A stretch of DNA of 41,120 nucleotides from Psychrobacter sp. GTDB lineage: Bacteria; Pseudomonadota; Gammaproteobacteria; Pseudomonadales; Moraxellaceae. Made by a program: the position numbers and the translations under genes. Positions 40,480-41,120 of the stretch are shown piece after piece. The stretch lies in assembly GCA_029264635.1 (NCBI GenBank), contig JARIAA010000260.1, positions 1 to 41,120 on the forward strand, in the 5' to 3' direction. Positions within the stretch are counted from its first letter, which is position 1, and each line of letters starts with the position of its first letter. The notes under the pieces are model-generated. The model was not told the DNA's origin and ran no database searches. It saw only the letters and a program-made list of their open reading frames with translations.

Positions 40480-41120
40480 TTACTGAAAAAAGTATCCCGT
40501 CTGCGGTGAGCTGGCAGTTGCCATTTTACGCATCGGCATACGGCCTGCTAAAAATGCCTCGCGGCCAGCCCAAACAGCATGTTTCATAGCGTGCGCCATC
40601 ATAACTGGGTGCTTGGCATGGGCAATCGCTGAATTCATGAGCACCCCATCGCAGCCAAGCTCCATTGCAATAGCAGCGTCGGATGCAGTGCCCACGCCTG
40701 CATCCACTAATACGGGTACTTTCGCATTTTCAATAATGAGGCTCAGCGTGTGACGATTCAGCAGACCAAGGCCGGAACCTATGAGACTACCTAGCGGCAT
40801 AATTGCCACGCAGCCCATGCTTTCAAGCTCTTGCGCGACAATAGGGTCGTCTGATGTATACACCATGACCTCAAAACCATCATCAATCAGCACTCTAGCC
40901 GCCTTTAGGGTTTCCATAATGTTAGGATATAAGCTTTTTTCGTCACCTAATACTTCAAGTTTGACAAGATTGTGACCGCCCAATAGCTCACGAGCAAGCT
41001 TGCACGTACGAACCGCGGTCTCCGCATCAAAGCAGCCAGCGGTATTGGGCAAAATCGTATATTTATCGGGTGAGATTACATCAAGTAAATTAGGCTCATT
41101 GCTGTTTTGACCAATATTTG
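40480..41120 (-). CDS. thiG: Thiazole synthase, 5' end outside window
   Basis: ThiG builds the thiazole ring of thiamine from DXP, glycine imine or dehydroglycine, and sulfur from ThiS. The minus-strand frame is open from the window edge: upstream of residue MPNTAG it continues as NEPNLLDVISPDKYTILPNTAGCF, so the true start lies past 41120. Visible signatures are the Schiff-base lysine in LVKLEVLGDE, the GCVAIMPLGSLIGSGLGL phosphate-binding segment and DAGVGTASDAAIAMELGCDGVLMNSAIA. The C-terminal end is complete at 40480. Its sulfur donor gene thiS is not adjacent but near 16.3 kb. Confidence 0.95.
   Translation of the reverse strand, partial: NIGQNSNEPNLLDVISPDKYTILPNTAGCFDAETAVRTCKLARELLGGHNLVKLEVLGDEKSLYPNIMETLKAARVLIDDGFEVMVYTSDDPIVAQELESMGCVAIMPLGSLIGSGLGLLNRHTLSLIIENAKVPVLVDAGVGTASDAAIAMELGCDGVLMNSAIAHAKHPVMMAHAMKHAVWAGREAFLAGRMPMRKMATASSPQTGYFFQ

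Overview
This window looks like ordinary chromosome of a gammaproteobacterium of the Moraxellaceae, most like Psychrobacter. The evidence is gene content and order: lptM-lysA-dapF-xerC, ackA-pta, nadD-rsfS, rpoN-hpf, a wax-ester/diacylglycerol acyltransferase of the Acinetobacter/Psychrobacter kind, and AT-rich intergenic DNA around moderately GC genes. No sequence search was possible, so the genus is an inference. I saw no tRNA, rRNA, CRISPR array, prophage or intact insertion sequence. Nearly every gene is a recognisable housekeeping gene.

Layout. 1-4.2 kb (minus): start of a NucS/DUF91-like nuclease gene cut by the window edge, an APC amino-acid permease, a YiiM-like MOSC protein, then nadD-rsfS. 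4.5-8.0 kb (minus): ackA-pta, the acetate/acetyl-phosphate overflow pathway. 8.5-12.5 kb (plus): lptM-lysA-dapF-xerC, combining outer-membrane assembly, the last steps of lysine/DAP metabolism and chromosome dimer resolution. A Nit-type amidase faces it. 13.7-16.2 kb (plus): rpoN (sigma-54) and hpf. 16.3-18.5 kb (minus): thiS, a DUF423 membrane protein, rpoH (sigma-32) and a TusA-like protein. 18.8-21.5 kb: a BepA-like M48 protease facing yqeY and rpsU. 21.9-24.7 kb (plus): a repeat-bearing lipoprotein, a lipoprotein c-type cytochrome, tsaD and crcB. 25.4-29.7 kb: a DUF378 protein, metR (minus) and a tightly coupled potGHI-like polyamine ABC operon without its binding protein (minus). 30-32.4 kb (plus): beta-carbonic anhydrase, gloA, mscS. 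32.6-35 kb (minus): a cytochrome c'/c-556-like lipoprotein, hemF and ribA. 35.6-38.9 kb (plus): dxs and suhB. 39-41.1 kb (minus): the acyltransferase and thiG, whose 5' end lies outside the window.

How the genes fit together. Several encode cofactor steps: nadD (NAD), thiS/thiG and dxs (thiamine thiazole; DXP also feeds isoprenoids), hemF (heme, used by the c-type cytochromes here) and ribA (flavins). Two alternative sigma factors and a hibernation factor give a stress and regulation theme.

I found no convincing new multi-gene system. The less usual signals are in the non-coding DNA: a perfect 18-bp palindrome at the predicted rpsU transcription start; a 16-bp inverted repeat upstream of metR; a 9-bp inverted repeat next to the potG ribosome binding site; a long leader before dxs with three possible hairpins; an 11-bp inverted repeat between ackA and pta; and a 690-bp gene-free stretch that may hold a decayed transposase fragment. 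Some familiar linkages are also broken: thiS is 24 kb from thiG, and rpsU and tsaD are separated by two lipoprotein genes.
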